Made by a program: the position numbers and the translations under genes. A stretch of 23,202 bases of DNA from Savagea sp. (lineage in GTDB: Bacteria; Bacillota; Bacilli; Bacillales_A; Planococcaceae), in contig JASLCF010000143.1 in assembly GCA_030146155.1 (NCBI GenBank), forward strand, positions 1-23,202, read 5' to 3'. Under the pieces are notes generated by a model. That model saw only the letters and a list, made by a program, of their open reading frames with translations, made no database searches and had not been told where the DNA came from. This document shows, piece after piece, positions 1 to 8,369 of this stretch. How positions within the stretch are numbered: the first letter of the stretch is position 1; every line of letters begins with the position of its first letter.

Positions 1-1
1 C

Positions 2-937
2 ATGCATATCATCGATACACATTGTGATGTACTACTAAAATTATACGAATCAAAAGGGAAAATCAAATTTAAAGATAGTCAAGAATTAGATATTAACTAT
101 AACCGCTTAGTAGAAGGGGACGTCAAGGTTCAATCTTTTGCCATCTTCGTTTATCCAAGCATGAAAGCAGAAGAAAAATGGCAAGCGGCTTTAGATCAAA
201 TCCATTATTTTTATACCGACGTCTTAGCAAATAATCCAAAAATGAAACATATTCGTTCATGGGAAGACTTTGATCAGCTACAACCTGATGAAATTGGAGC
301 AATGTTGACCTTAGAAGGCGTTGACCCAATTGGTAATGACTTAAACAAACTCTCAATTTTAAAACAATTGGGCGTTATGATGGTGGGCTTAACATGGAAC
401 TATGCCAACTTAGCAGCAGACGGGGCCCAAGAATTGCGAAACGGCGGTTTGAGTAATTTTGGTCGTGAACTCGTTCAATACAACAATGAAAATCAATTGT
501 TCACTGATGTGTCTCACCTTTGCGAAGGTTCATTTTGGGATGTCATGGAACATGCGGACTACATTATTGCTTCGCATTCAAATGCTCGAAAAGTATGTGA
601 TCATGTGCGTAACCTACATGATGAACAAATTGAAGCGATGTTAAAGAAAGATGCTTTAATTCATTTGGTGTATTGTCCTCCATTTGTAGCTAAAGGTGAA
701 GAAGCGACGATTGGACATTTAGTGAAGCACATTGACCATATCGCATCTTTAGGAGGTATTCAAAATATTGGTTTAGGTTCTGATTTTGACGGAATTGAAA
801 ATAAAGTCGTCGGCCTAACTCATGCGGGAGAGTCACAACGTCTTATCGAAGAGTTATTAAAATACTATAGTGAAGATGAAGTCAAAGGCATTGCACATCA
901 AAACTTCTTGAATCATCGTCCACATTTGAAAAAATAA
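2..937 (+). CDS. Dipeptidase, peptidase family M19 (membrane/renal dipeptidase family)
   Basis: This gene encodes a 311-residue zinc dipeptidase of family M19, expected to cleave dipeptides in the cytoplasm, since no signal peptide is seen. The N-terminal DTHCD metal motif (about residues 5-9) is typical of the family start, so the ATG at position 2 is probably the true start although its ribosome binding site lies outside the window. Further family motifs follow in order: TLEG near residue 102 (bridging glutamate), DVSH near 167, SHSNAR near 192, and GLGSDFDG near 260. The length is normal for the family. A strong terminator follows the stop codon, so this is the last gene of its transcript. 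Substrate preference cannot be read from the sequence. Confidence 0.93.
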   Translation: MHIIDTHCDVLLKLYESKGKIKFKDSQELDINYNRLVEGDVKVQSFAIFVYPSMKAEEKWQAALDQIHYFYTDVLANNPKMKHIRSWEDFDQLQPDEIGAMLTLEGVDPIGNDLNKLSILKQLGVMMVGLTWNYANLAADGAQELRNGGLSNFGRELVQYNNENQLFTDVSHLCEGSFWDVMEHADYIIASHSNARKVCDHVRNLHDEQIEAMLKKDALIHLVYCPPFVAKGEEATIGHLVKHIDHIASLGGIQNIGLGSDFDGIENKVVGLTHAGESQRLIEELLKYYSEDEVKGIAHQNFLNHRPHLKK

Positions 938-947
938 ATAAGTAATC

Positions 948-980
948 AAAAAGAATCTAGTGAAAGCTAGGTTCTTTTTT
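948..980 (+). terminator. Rho-independent terminator after the dipeptidase gene
   Basis: An 11-bp stem (950-960 with 967-977, one G-U pair) closes a six-base loop (TGAAAG) and runs into a T tract. It ends the dipeptidase transcript before the dehydrogenase operon. Confidence 0.88.
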
Positions 981-1050
981 TGTCCTTCTCAGCATTTTCT
1001 TGCTTAAGCCATGATAATTGTCATCACTTCTATGAAATTCTTGATTAAAT

Positions 1051-1080
1051 TATGACTTGGTACTATTATTTGGTTATAAT
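1051..1080 (+). promoter_or_regulatory. Promoter of the 2-oxo acid dehydrogenase operon
   Basis: A perfect TATAAT -10 hexamer lies at 1075-1080. The best -35 candidate is a weak TATGAC at 1051-1056 with 18-bp spacing. The leader to the E1alpha start would be about 20 nt. The -10 is well supported; the weak -35 suggests an activator could be needed, which is inference. Confidence 0.6.
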
Positions 1081-1105
1081 GAAGAAGTAGAAAAGGGGGA
1101 TGACC

Positions 1106-2167
1106 ATGCTGACAAAATATCCACTACAACGCCAGATGGATAATGAAGGACGACTAATAGATGAACAACAAGCAGATAAATGGCCCATTGAATTATTAAG
1201 AGAAATGTATACATTGATGATAAAAATACGTACATTTGACCGACAAGCGATTCACTTACAAAGACAAGGAAGATTGGGAACTTATGCACCCTTTGAAGGA
1301 CAAGAAGCTGCACAAATTGGCAGTATTTTAGGGTTAGATAAAAAAGATTGGATGTTTCCAACTTATCGTGAACAAGGTGCCATGATTGCCTTTGGTGCAA
1401 GTATGGAGAACATTTACTTATATTGGAATGGTCATGTGGAAGGACCTGTGATGTCGAAAGAGTTAAATATTTTCCCACCCGCTGTTCCAATTGCAACGCA
1501 AATTCCTCATGCTGCGGGGGCAGCTTGGGCTCAAAAATATCAAGGAAGTAATCAAATTGTGATGACTTATTTTGGTGACGGTGCGACGAGCGAGGGAGAT
1601 TTTCATGAAGGACTCAATTTTGCTTCTGTTTACCAATTGCCTGTTGTTCTGTTCAATCAAAATAATGGGTATGCCATTTCAGTTCCTACTCATCAACAAA
1701 TGAATTCAAAAACCATTGCTCAAAAAGGAGTGGCTTATGATATTCCAAGTGTACGAGTGGATGGGAATGACGTGCTTGCAGTGTATGAAGTGACTATGCA
1801 AGCGATTGAGGCAGCACGCTCAGGCAAAGGGCCGACTTTAATTGAAGCGGTTACTTGGAGAAAAGGAGCACACACGACTGCTGATGATCCTTCGAAATAC
1901 AGGGAAGAACATGAAGGAGCTACCTTTGCAGACCCTATTGAACGATTCGAAAAGTTTTTAAAACATTACGGGTTTTGGAATGAGGAATGGGCAGTTCAAG
2001 TACAAGAACAGGCGACGATTCAAGTACAAGAAGCTGTGCAGCGAATGGAAAATTATCGTCAACCGACGATTGATGATTTGTTTGATTATGTTTATCATAC
2101 ATTACCCCCTCATCTTGAAGAACAAAAACTTCAATGTCAGGCGGAAAAAACGGAGGAAGAGTCATGA
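1106..2167 (+). CDS. pdhA: Pyruvate dehydrogenase-type E1 component, alpha subunit
   Basis: This is the thiamine-pyrophosphate-binding alpha subunit of the E1 decarboxylase, which with E1beta decarboxylates a 2-oxo acid and reductively acylates the lipoyl group on E2. The TPP motif begins with GDG at about residues 157-159 and ends with the Asn-Asn pair at 186-187. The HTTADDP phosphorylation-loop region resembles pyruvate dehydrogenases more than branched-chain enzymes. The ATG at 1106 is preferred over the in-frame ATG at 1100, because AAAGGGGG ends at 1099, directly against the first ATG and six bases before the second. It is the first gene of a four-gene operon and overlaps E1beta by ATGA. 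Branched-chain 2-oxo acid or acetoin dehydrogenase is the main alternative. Confidence 0.9.
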   Translation: MLTKYPLQRQMDNEGRLIDEQQADKWPIELLREMYTLMIKIRTFDRQAIHLQRQGRLGTYAPFEGQEAAQIGSILGLDKKDWMFPTYREQGAMIAFGASMENIYLYWNGHVEGPVMSKELNIFPPAVPIATQIPHAAGAAWAQKYQGSNQIVMTYFGDGATSEGDFHEGLNFASVYQLPVVLFNQNNGYAISVPTHQQMNSKTIAQKGVAYDIPSVRVDGNDVLAVYEVTMQAIEAARSGKGPTLIEAVTWRKGAHTTADDPSKYREEHEGATFADPIERFEKFLKHYGFWNEEWAVQVQEQATIQVQEAVQRMENYRQPTIDDLFDYVYHTLPPHLEEQKLQCQAEKTEEES

Positions 2168-3156
2168 AGAAAATGACACTTGTTCAAGCAGTCAATGATG
2201 CGATGGCTATCGCTTTAGCAACTGATGAAAAAGTCTTGATTCTAGGCGAAGACGTAGGGAAGAATGGCGGTGTATTTCGTGCGACGGATCATTTGCAAGA
2301 TAAATTTGGTACGCACCGAGTTGTCGATACGCCTTTATCTGAGGCAGGTATTATCGGGAGTGCGATAGGTCTATCAGTTGCAGGCCTTAAACCTATCGCA
2401 GAAATTCAATTTTTAGGATTTATTTACCCGGCTTATGAGCAAATCATGACTCATGTCTCTCGCCTACGTACAAGAACACAAGGCCGTTATGTTGCGCCGA
2501 TAGTGATTCGAGCACCTTACGGGGGAGGAGTAAGAGCACATGAAATTCATTCGGATAGTGTAGAAACTTTATTTACACATATGCCTGGTATGCAAGTGGT
2601 CATTCCTTCAACGCCATATGATGCCAAAGGATTATTACTAGCTGCCATTGCTTCAGAGAATCCTGTGCTCTTTTTAGAGCCGATGCGAAGTTATCGTTCC
2701 TTAAGAGAAGAGGTGCCTACCGAGGCGTATGAAGTACCTATTGGTAAAGGAGTCATTCGTCAAGAAGGAGAGGATGTAACACTCATTGCTTGGGGAGCAA
2801 TGGTGCCTATTATCAGCGAGGCCGCAACTCAATTAAAAGAAGAAGGTATTCGGGCAGAAGTGATTGATTTACGAACTTTAGCTCCATTAGATGAAGCATT
2901 GATTGTGCAATCTGTTCAAAAAACGACAAGAGCAGTGGTTGTACATGAGGCGCAACGAACAAGTGGATTTGGAGGAGAGTTGGCAGCGATTATTCAAGAG
3001 AAAGCTTTCTACTCTTTACGATCGCCTGTTTTACGTGTTACAGGCTATGACGTACCGTATCCATTCTTTTCAATCGAACAACTTTATTTACCGAATGTTC
3101 AACGTGTCGTGCAAGCGGTAAAACAAGTGATGGATGAAGGAGGAATACAAGGATGA
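2164..3156 (+). CDS. pdhB: Pyruvate dehydrogenase-type E1 component, beta subunit
   Basis: This 330-residue protein is the E1beta subunit, a transketolase-like protein that completes the E1 active site with the alpha subunit. Family landmarks are GEDVGKNGGVFRAT near residue 29, DTPLSEAGIIG near 60, EIQFLGF near 80, the HSD region near 130 and DLRTLAPLD near 240. The start is the ATG at 2164, behind GGAGG (2152-2156), and it overlaps the E1alpha stop as ATGA. An upstream in-frame ATG at 2134 has no matching ribosome binding site and lies inside E1alpha. The GKNGGVFRAT and STPYDAKGLL segments are like the Gram-positive PdhB. The downstream E2 gene overlaps this one by four bases, so translation is probably coupled. 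Confidence 0.92.
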   Translation: MKKMTLVQAVNDAMAIALATDEKVLILGEDVGKNGGVFRATDHLQDKFGTHRVVDTPLSEAGIIGSAIGLSVAGLKPIAEIQFLGFIYPAYEQIMTHVSRLRTRTQGRYVAPIVIRAPYGGGVRAHEIHSDSVETLFTHMPGMQVVIPSTPYDAKGLLLAAIASENPVLFLEPMRSYRSLREEVPTEAYEVPIGKGVIRQEGEDVTLIAWGAMVPIISEAATQLKEEGIRAEVIDLRTLAPLDEALIVQSVQKTTRAVVVHEAQRTSGFGGELAAIIQEKAFYSLRSPVLRVTGYDVPYPFFSIEQLYLPNVQRVVQAVKQVMDEGGIQG

Positions 3157-4340
3157 CAGTTCGTTTACCAGATTTAGGAGAAGGAATGACGGAAGCAGAA
3201 GTAGTGTCAGTCTTTGTTAAAGTAGGACAAAAGGTAACAGTAAATGAGCCGTTAATTGAAGTGCAGACAGATAAAATGGTCACCGAATTAAGTGCACCTA
3301 TCGCAGGAGAAATCAAAGAGATTTACTGTGAAGAAGGTGATGAAATCCAAGTCGGACAGCTGTTGATTCAATTTGAAGGAGATACTGAACTTGAAGAAAC
3401 AGTGACACAACCTCAATCCATTGAACAACCTGAGCAATTGAAAGAGCAAAAGAAAAATTCACCCCAACGAACATTAGCTAGCCCTTACACAAGAAAATTA
3501 GCTTTTGATCATGGGATTCGTTTAGAAGAGATTATTCCAACACAAGCGAATGGAATTATAACAGAACAAGATGTCCGAGAGTGGATAGAGAAACAACAAG
3601 CCCCTGCCAAAACGGAGGTGGAGAAAAAAGAAATGATTTCTTCGTATAGCTCGACATTTATTCCTTACAAGGGCGTACGTAAGAAAATTGGAGAAAATAT
3701 GGTGCGTTCATTGTACACTATTCCGCATGTCACTCATTTTGAAGAGATTATCATGGACGAAATCATTGCTTTTAGAACAGCTTGTTTACAGCAAGGGAAG
3801 AACATTCGTTTAGCAGCTATGCTTTATAAAGCAGTCGCAATTGCATTGAAGAAATACCCTATCTTTAATGCAGTGTTACATGAAGAGGAAGAACAGATTG
3901 AGTGTTTTTCAGCCATCCATTTAGGTTTAGCTACAAATACAGAACAAGGGTTGTTTGTACCGGTGATGAAAGATGTGCAGAACTTATCGATTGAAGAGAT
4001 GAATCAACAAATTGGTGAGTTAACAGCAGCGACCATACAAGGAACCATCTCTCCTCAGTTATTGAAAGGAAGTACGTTTACGATTAGTAATGTAGGTCCC
4101 TTAGGAAGTACAGGTGGGACGCCGATTATCAACTATCCTGAAACCGGTCTATTAGCTTTACATCAAATGAAGAAGAAGCCAATTGTGAATCATCAGGACG
4201 AAATTGTGGTAGGACATGTGATGAATGTTTCTTTATCCTATGATCATCGTGTCATAGATGGTGCTACGGGTATCGCTTTTACCAATGAATTGAAACGTTT
4301 AATAGAACAGCCAGCCCAGCTGATATTGGAGATGAGATAA
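3153..4340 (+). CDS. pdhC: Dihydrolipoamide acyltransferase (E2) of the 2-oxo acid dehydrogenase complex
   Basis: This is the core acyltransferase, which carries the acyl group on lipoate and passes it to CoA. One lipoyl domain occupies about residues 1-75, with the lipoylated lysine at K41 in a TDKM context. After a Gln/Glu-rich linker comes a peripheral subunit-binding domain at about 108-146. The catalytic domain runs from about 170 to 395 and contains the HRVIDG motif with H365 and D369. At 395 residues it is a short, single-lipoyl E2, against two or more lipoyl domains in some lactic acid bacteria. The start ATG overlaps the E1beta stop (ATGA), with AAGGAGG nine bases upstream. All catalytic features look intact. 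Confidence 0.92.
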   Translation: MTVRLPDLGEGMTEAEVVSVFVKVGQKVTVNEPLIEVQTDKMVTELSAPIAGEIKEIYCEEGDEIQVGQLLIQFEGDTELEETVTQPQSIEQPEQLKEQKKNSPQRTLASPYTRKLAFDHGIRLEEIIPTQANGIITEQDVREWIEKQQAPAKTEVEKKEMISSYSSTFIPYKGVRKKIGENMVRSLYTIPHVTHFEEIIMDEIIAFRTACLQQGKNIRLAAMLYKAVAIALKKYPIFNAVLHEEEEQIECFSAIHLGLATNTEQGLFVPVMKDVQNLSIEEMNQQIGELTAATIQGTISPQLLKGSTFTISNVGPLGSTGGTPIINYPETGLLALHQMKKKPIVNHQDEIVVGHVMNVSLSYDHRVIDGATGIAFTNELKRLIEQPAQLILEMR

Positions 4341-5689
4341 TGGTCGTTGGAGAATTAGCAGAGCATCGAGAAGTTATTGTAGTTGGCGGGGGTCCAGCAG
4401 GTTACCATGCCGCGCTTGAGGCAAGGAAAAAAGGATATGAAGTCCTCTTGATTGAGAAAGAGCAGGTTGGCGGTGTTTGTCTACATCAAGGTTGCATTCC
4501 TTCTAAATTACTCGCAGAAACTGCTAGAAGAATGGCTCAAGCGAGAACGAATGACAATTATGGCATCCTCACTGAAGGATTGTCCTTTCACTATCCCAAG
4601 TATCTTGCTATGCAACAACAACAAATCAAGCAATCGGAACAAGGAATGATTGCTGCTTGTCGACAAGCAGGTGTTGAACGCTTAACAGGAGTCGTTCGTT
4701 TTACAAGTGCAGATAAAATAGGTGTGGAAAGGGACCATCAATTTGATCGGTTTACATATGACCGATTAATTATCGCAACAGGCAGCTATACGAGCATCCC
4801 TTCTTTTTTAAAAAAGCTACCTGAAGAAAAAGTAATTTGCCAAGAAGCATTTTATCAACAAAGCACCTTGCCCAATCACTGTATTATCGATGTAACCCAT
4901 CCTTACGCACTCGAACTTGCACATACTTACTTGCAGTTAGGAATACAAGCGACTTTGGTGGCAACAAAAGAATGGACATTCGAACCTTTGATTCAAAAAG
5001 AAATCCGTCGCATCATGAAAAAAAAGAAATGGCCAATTCTTTTGCTAGAGGGTAGTGAAACATGGTCAGTAGAAAAGGGAGAAGTGGTTTGTTATTCAAA
5101 ATCTGGCGAAGTAATGGCTTGTGGTGAGTTGGTTTATACAGCAGGTGTGGTGAAGCCTTCTATTGAGTCGCTCGGATTACGCCGCTATCAAATCGCATGT
5201 TCCGACGAGGAAATGGTTTTAGTGAATTCACAATTTGAAACGAATTTACCTCATATCTATGCCATTGGTGACGTTACGCGCGTCAAAGGAAATGCCACTT
5301 TAGCCATCAAAGAAGCGAAGCAATTACTAGCGAATTGGAAGGACGAAGGAAAAGTTATGGATACTTATTTTCAGCCCCTTATTCTCCACACTTCTCCTCC
5401 AATTTGCTCAGTAGGTAGGAAGACAACAGAGTTGGAAGAAACAAAATATGTAGTGGAAGAACTCCCGCTGTATGCAAACGGTCAACAGATGATTCAAAGC
5501 AGTCCGGGCGGAAAAATTATTTTAGTCATTGAGAAAGAGACAACTATTATTGAGGGAATTCATATGGTTGGCGAAGGTGCCGTTGAATTGGCAGGTCAAT
5601 TTGTACAAGCTTTAGAAATGGTGGCGAGGAGAGAGGATTTCACTTTTCCTAATTATGGGCATCCGACCACGCAAGAAGTGTTCAATTGA
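4340..5689 (+). CDS. pdhD: Dihydrolipoamide dehydrogenase (E3)-like flavoprotein with an eroded NAD-binding motif
   Basis: The position and fold are those of E3, which reoxidises dihydrolipoyl E2 through FAD and a disulfide and hands electrons to NAD+. The N-terminal FAD Rossmann motif GGGPAG (16-21), the redox pair C47/C52 in a CLHQGCIPSK context, ATGS (146-149), the second FAD motif AIGDV and the C-terminal H441-P-T...E446 are all present. The second Rossmann fold is unusual: where E3 enzymes have GxGxxG, residues 185-190 read VTHPYA, and the acidic residue at the end of the next strand is also missing (LVATKEW). The protein is 449 residues, near the lower end for E3. The gene overlaps E2 by one base, with GGAG eight bases before the ATG. 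It may use NAD poorly or use another acceptor; this is inference. Confidence 0.85.
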   Translation: MVVGELAEHREVIVVGGGPAGYHAALEARKKGYEVLLIEKEQVGGVCLHQGCIPSKLLAETARRMAQARTNDNYGILTEGLSFHYPKYLAMQQQQIKQSEQGMIAACRQAGVERLTGVVRFTSADKIGVERDHQFDRFTYDRLIIATGSYTSIPSFLKKLPEEKVICQEAFYQQSTLPNHCIIDVTHPYALELAHTYLQLGIQATLVATKEWTFEPLIQKEIRRIMKKKKWPILLLEGSETWSVEKGEVVCYSKSGEVMACGELVYTAGVVKPSIESLGLRRYQIACSDEEMVLVNSQFETNLPHIYAIGDVTRVKGNATLAIKEAKQLLANWKDEGKVMDTYFQPLILHTSPPICSVGRKTTELEETKYVVEELPLYANGQQMIQSSPGGKIILVIEKETTIIEGIHMVGEGAVELAGQFVQALEMVARREDFTFPNYGHPTTQEVFN

Positions 5690-5733
5690 GTAATGATTTA
5701 GGGGAGTAGTCTATTTGGAGAGGGCAAAGTCAC

Positions 5734-5762
5734 TTGTTTTTTAAGTTGGCCTCTGTTATCAT
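5734..5762 (+). promoter_or_regulatory. Promoter for the GNAT/DUF3885/M32 operon
   Basis: TTGTTT (5734-5739) is separated by 17 bp from an extended -10, TG-T-TATCAT (TG at 5754-5755, hexamer 5757-5762). The expected start site is near 5769, giving a leader of about 30 nt before the acetyltransferase. No convincing terminator separates this from the dehydrogenase operon, so some readthrough is possible. Confidence 0.6.
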
Positions 5763-5797
5763 CAATCTAATTTTTATCAGAAAGGATTGTGAATGAG

Positions 5798-6280
5798 ATG
5801 ATTAGAGTAGCCGTACAGGAAGACATTCCAGCGATACAACAAATAGCAGCGACCAGTTGGTCCTATACTTATGAAGGAATTATTCCAGAAGCGATACAAC
5901 AACAATTTATTAGCCAAGCCTATGCAGAAAAATGGCTTCAACATAGACTGACTGAAACAATTGTATATGTAGTGACGGAAGCCGAGCAAGTCGTAGGTTT
6001 TGTGAATGTGAAACCATTGGAACAACTCGGACACTATGAATGTTTAGCCTTATATTTACAACCTACCGTATTTAGAAAAGGGTATGGTACAAAACTCTTA
6101 CAGCATGTTATCAAAGATTTTTCAATTGAATCGATGACTTTAATTGTTGAAAAGGACAATAAGATAGGTCGTTCATTTTATGAAGCATTTGGTTTTGAGG
6201 AAGTTCGACAGTTTGAGGAGGATTTTTTAGGACATTCTTTACAATCTGTGGAGATGAGATGGTCTCATGACATGGAATGA
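5798..6280 (+). CDS. GNAT family N-acetyltransferase
   Basis: This is a GCN5-related acetyltransferase of 160 residues that should transfer an acetyl group from acetyl-CoA to an amine. The start resembles many GNAT proteins (MIRVAVQEDIPAI). The acetyl-CoA pyrophosphate loop is seen as RKGYGTKLL near residue 97, and the C-terminal motif NKIGRSFYEAFGF follows near 125. I chose the ATG at 5798, 11 bases after AAAGGA (5781-5786). The in-frame GTG at 5789 is too close to that site. It overlaps the next gene by 14 bases, indicating an operon with the DUF3885 and M32 genes. The substrate cannot be predicted. Confidence 0.88.
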   Translation: MIRVAVQEDIPAIQQIAATSWSYTYEGIIPEAIQQQFISQAYAEKWLQHRLTETIVYVVTEAEQVVGFVNVKPLEQLGHYECLALYLQPTVFRKGYGTKLLQHVIKDFSIESMTLIVEKDNKIGRSFYEAFGFEEVRQFEEDFLGHSLQSVEMRWSHDME

Positions 6281-6863
6281 TTGTTGGCTCTCCCATTATG
6301 AGAAACTCCCTGAATATCCTTTATTCTATAACTTTCCGTACGCCTTAAGATTTGAAATCGGACCTGAACAACAATCTATCGGGCCTCTGTACTTCAAAGA
6401 AGCACAGAAGGTAGCATTAAAAATATTGAAAGGTTGTTTCTCGGAAGACGAGCCAATTGATGTGTGTATTGAAGTCTATCAATCGAAAAAGCACTATCAG
6501 CCACTTTATTGGATGCGCCGTTTTTTTCGGGAAACAATTCCTTTTAGTCAAATAGAAACAACACATGAAGTGGGGCCAGAGGGAGTCCACGTCGTGCGCT
6601 TTATCATCGATACACAGTTGAATCAATTGAAAGTCTCCTCTCTCTTACAAACGATTATTCGGAAAGACTTTTCAAGACGTGTAGATTTTGATGTTCTGAT
6701 TACCCGTCAAAGAGATGGCCTGACTTATTATTTGTATGATGATAGAGGGTTAGATTTAGTCGCCCCGCAACGTGAAATTTTACGGCCTTATTATGAGCAA
6801 TATCAATCTCACTTATTAGCTTATGACCAATTAGAGATGGAGGAAAGAATGAAAGATGAGTAA
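6267..6863 (+). CDS. DUF3885-family protein of unknown function
   Basis: This is a 198-residue soluble protein. The C-terminal part, with YYLYDDRGLDLVA near residues 155-167 followed by LRPYYEQYQSHLLAYD, matches what I know of the DUF3885 family, whose function is not established. No signal peptide, membrane segment or catalytic motif is visible. The start codon at 6267 overlaps the end of the acetyltransferase gene. Its ribosome binding site is poor (GGAG at 6250-6253, a long spacing), so translation probably depends on coupling. It overlaps the M32 peptidase gene downstream by eight bases. Confidence 0.8.
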   Translation: MTWNDCWLSHYEKLPEYPLFYNFPYALRFEIGPEQQSIGPLYFKEAQKVALKILKGCFSEDEPIDVCIEVYQSKKHYQPLYWMRRFFRETIPFSQIETTHEVGPEGVHVVRFIIDTQLNQLKVSSLLQTIIRKDFSRRVDFDVLITRQRDGLTYYLYDDRGLDLVAPQREILRPYYEQYQSHLLAYDQLEMEERMKDE

Positions 6864-8310
6864 CTTATTAGTCACGTTTACACGAGGGTATAATCAGTAT
6901 GAACGATTGCAGTTATTGCTAGATTGGGATGCCAAAACGATAATGGGATCAGGAAGTGCTGAACATCGTGCAACGACGGTCTCTTTCTTCGCTCAACAAC
7001 AACAGCAATGGGTGGATCAACATTGGCCAGAAGTTTTCTCTTATTATGAAAAATCGACACACTTTCAAAGTTTATGCTCTCTTCAACAACAAAATTATGT
7101 AACACTACGTGAACGTTTAAACAAACCACGTGATTCTGAATGGGAGATTGCTTATCAAGAAGCGGTTTCTCGTGGTCAGCAAGCATGGAAAGAAGCCAGA
7201 GAACGAAATAGTTTCCAACACTTTATCCCTGCTCTTCAGCGTATTGTGATGTTGAAAAAAGAAAAGTTTGGTACAGGTTTGGCTGGTTACGAAGCAATCA
7301 TGCAACAATATGAACCGATAGATGTGTCTACTGTTCATTCTTTTTTAGATGAGATTCAACAACATATTGCATCAGAACGCGTACATATTTTGGACAATCA
7401 AGAAAATAAACAACGATGTTTACACCGTTATGTTCCCAAGCAGCAACAATTAGAGCTTTACCGAGAAGTGATACTTGCGTTTGGTTTGCAGGAGAATCAA
7501 CTCGCTATCGGAGAAACGATTCATCCATTTATGTTGGGGATTCATCGAACAGATACTCGAATTGCCCCTCGGTGGAATGAACAGAAACCTCTAGTGGGTT
7601 TCTTAGGAATGCTGCATGAAGCGGGACATGCTTTATATGAGCAATCGATTGCTCCGCGATTTGATGACACCATTTTTAGTGAGGGAGCTTCAGCTGCAAT
7701 ACATGAGTCTGTTGCTTTATTTTATTCATGGGTGATTGGTTTATCGTATCCATTTTGGGAGGGCTTTTATCCAACTTTTCAACAAAAAATGGCCCCGGCA
7801 TTTGATGCGATTACCTTGGATGAATTTTATGAAGCAATTCATCAACCGGAATACTCTCTCAATCGTTTTGAAGCAGATGCAATGACTTATCCTTTACATA
7901 TTTGGATTCGTTTTTCGATTGAAAAAGACTTATTTGAAGGAAAGTTAGCCGTTGAAGAGTTAGAAGAGGTATGGAATGATCGTTACGAACAACTCCTGGG
8001 GATTCGACCAGCTACTGCTGTAGAAGGAATCCTACAAGACGTTCATTGGGCAAATGGGGAATTTGGTTATTTTCCTACCTATACGATGGGACATGCATAT
8101 GCACTGCATTACTATGACGAAATGAAAAAAGAGTTACCTGTGGACGAATTATTACGAAATCAGCAGTACGGCCCGATAACGGAGTGGATGCGTACGCATA
8201 TTTTTCAGTGGGGGAGCTTCAAAACACCCGATGAACTTCTGGCAGGCGTTCATTTTAATGAACTCAATGCCGCTTCATTTATTAAAAAAATTCAAAGATT
8301 CAGAAAATAA
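6856..8310 (+). CDS. Carboxypeptidase, peptidase family M32 (Taq carboxypeptidase family)
   Basis: This is a zinc metallocarboxypeptidase of 484 residues, near the family length of about 500. The zinc site HEAGH lies at 254-258 and the third ligand is E284 in IHES, 30 residues after the first His as in known M32 enzymes. HPF near 223, the D-T-R-I-A version of the DxRxT motif near 233, and GILQDVHW near 393 are further family markers. The segment after HES is unusual: the commonly conserved QSR triplet is V-A-L here. The protein is likely a cytoplasmic enzyme trimming peptides from the C terminus. GGAGGAAAG lies eight bases before the ATG. It is the last gene before the T-box leader, and no terminator is seen between them. 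Confidence 0.9.
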   Translation: MSNLLVTFTRGYNQYERLQLLLDWDAKTIMGSGSAEHRATTVSFFAQQQQQWVDQHWPEVFSYYEKSTHFQSLCSLQQQNYVTLRERLNKPRDSEWEIAYQEAVSRGQQAWKEARERNSFQHFIPALQRIVMLKKEKFGTGLAGYEAIMQQYEPIDVSTVHSFLDEIQQHIASERVHILDNQENKQRCLHRYVPKQQQLELYREVILAFGLQENQLAIGETIHPFMLGIHRTDTRIAPRWNEQKPLVGFLGMLHEAGHALYEQSIAPRFDDTIFSEGASAAIHESVALFYSWVIGLSYPFWEGFYPTFQQKMAPAFDAITLDEFYEAIHQPEYSLNRFEADAMTYPLHIWIRFSIEKDLFEGKLAVEELEEVWNDRYEQLLGIRPATAVEGILQDVHWANGEFGYFPTYTMGHAYALHYYDEMKKELPVDELLRNQQYGPITEWMRTHIFQWGSFKTPDELLAGVHFNELNAASFIKKIQRFRK

Positions 8311-8313
8311 GAG

Positions 8314-8342
8314 TTGCATTCCAAAAAAAGATTTTGTATACT
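8314..8342 (+). promoter_or_regulatory. Promoter of the T-box leader
   Basis: TTGCAT (8314-8319) and TATACT (8337-8342) are spaced 17 bp apart, each one or two bases from consensus. Transcription would begin near 8349, just before the first helix of the T-box leader. The -35 starts four bases after the M32 stop codon. Confidence 0.6.
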
Positions 8343-8369
8343 TGGAATTAGCAAAATACAGTATATAAA

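Noticed and set aside
1074..1496. 140-codon reading frame on the - strand opposite the E1alpha gene.
   Set aside because: It lies entirely over a conserved gene, has no ribosome binding site and its product has no recognisable features.
5718..5751. Possible hairpin AGAGGGC...GGCCTCT after the E3 gene as a terminator of the dehydrogenase operon.
   Set aside because: Only seven pairs with a mismatch and a 20-base loop, no T tract after it, and it overlaps the downstream promoter.
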